A stretch of 30,083 nucleotides of DNA. It comes from Trichosphaerium sp. ATCC 40318 (Eukaryota; Discosea; Flabellinia; Trichosidae). A program made the position numbers and the translations under genes. The notes beneath the pieces were generated by a model. That model ran no database searches. It was not told where the DNA came from and saw only the letters and a list, made by a program, of their open reading frames with translations. The stretch spans positions 1 through 30,083 of the forward strand of contig JALMLS010000625.1 of the NCBI GenBank assembly GCA_038496445.1. Reading direction: 5' to 3'. Of the stretch, positions 29,975-30,083 are shown piece by piece; positions within the stretch are counted from its first letter, which is position 1, and each line of letters opens with the position of its first letter.

Positions 29975-30083
29975 TTAATTAAGGCTATAAGCAACGCTGT
30001 ATTAAATTGTCACCAAAACAAAAAAGAAAACAAAAACTGAAAAAAAAATAAAAAAGTTTGCATTTCATTACAACTTAAACGTT

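Larger units (their letters stand above)
24600..30083. repeat. Right arm of inverted repeat 2
   Basis: Reverse complement of 18365-23844 up to the window end. It carries a 3'-truncated, frameshifted copy of the SH3/PH gene, a second 5S rRNA gene and a second alpha-appendage gene with an intact frame. Confidence 0.97.

Noticed and set aside
1-30083. CRISPR arrays, insertion sequences, transposase genes, tRNA genes
   Set aside because: None seen on either strand. The only repeats are the two palindromes, the coiled-coil array, the MORN array and the Thr/Pro minisatellite.

Overview
The window is nuclear DNA of a gene-dense microbial eukaryote. The genes are split by many short spliceosomal introns, mostly 26-90 nt, with donors such as GTACGT, GTGCGT and GTATGT. 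They encode eukaryote-only families: an AP-2 alpha appendage, a five-SH3/PH adaptor, a cAMP-receptor-like 7TM receptor, F-box proteins, an RDM1-like protein and a 5S rRNA. The mix suggests a unicellular amorphean (amoebozoan or unicellular holozoan). I cannot name the species.

Layout. Both ends fold back on themselves. Positions 1-4675 recur inverted at 5358-10031 around a 682-bp single-copy loop, and 18365-23844 recurs inverted at 24600-30083 around a 755-bp loop. In both cases the outer limit of the match is the window edge. Each arm of the first palindrome carries a 7TM receptor, a small unknown gene and a PLD-type nuclease, and the left arm also holds the tail of an F-box gene. Each arm of the second carries an AP-2 alpha-appendage gene, divergent from an SH3/PH adaptor gene with a 5S rRNA inside one intron. 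The right-arm adaptor copy lacks half of its PH domain and has frameshifts.

The single-copy core (about 10.0-18.4 kb) holds, in order: an F-box gene (-), a 15-exon fused glycosyltransferase/adhesin-like gene (-), a coiled-coil plus beta-sandwich gene (-), an RDM1-like gene (-), a divergent F-box/MORN-repeat gene (+) resembling giant-virus and amoebal families, and a small unknown gene (+).

Gene models were built by hand by requiring in-frame continuity across GT-AG (twice GC-AG) introns. All multi-exon totals given are divisible by three, except the F-box/MORN gene, which has one single-base frame break at an A run. Functional links are mostly inference. The clearest is the shared 104-bp promoter between two proteins of endocytic or adaptor type. 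Differences between palindrome copies are mostly homopolymer indels, so sequencing or assembly error must be weighed before any copy is called a pseudogene.
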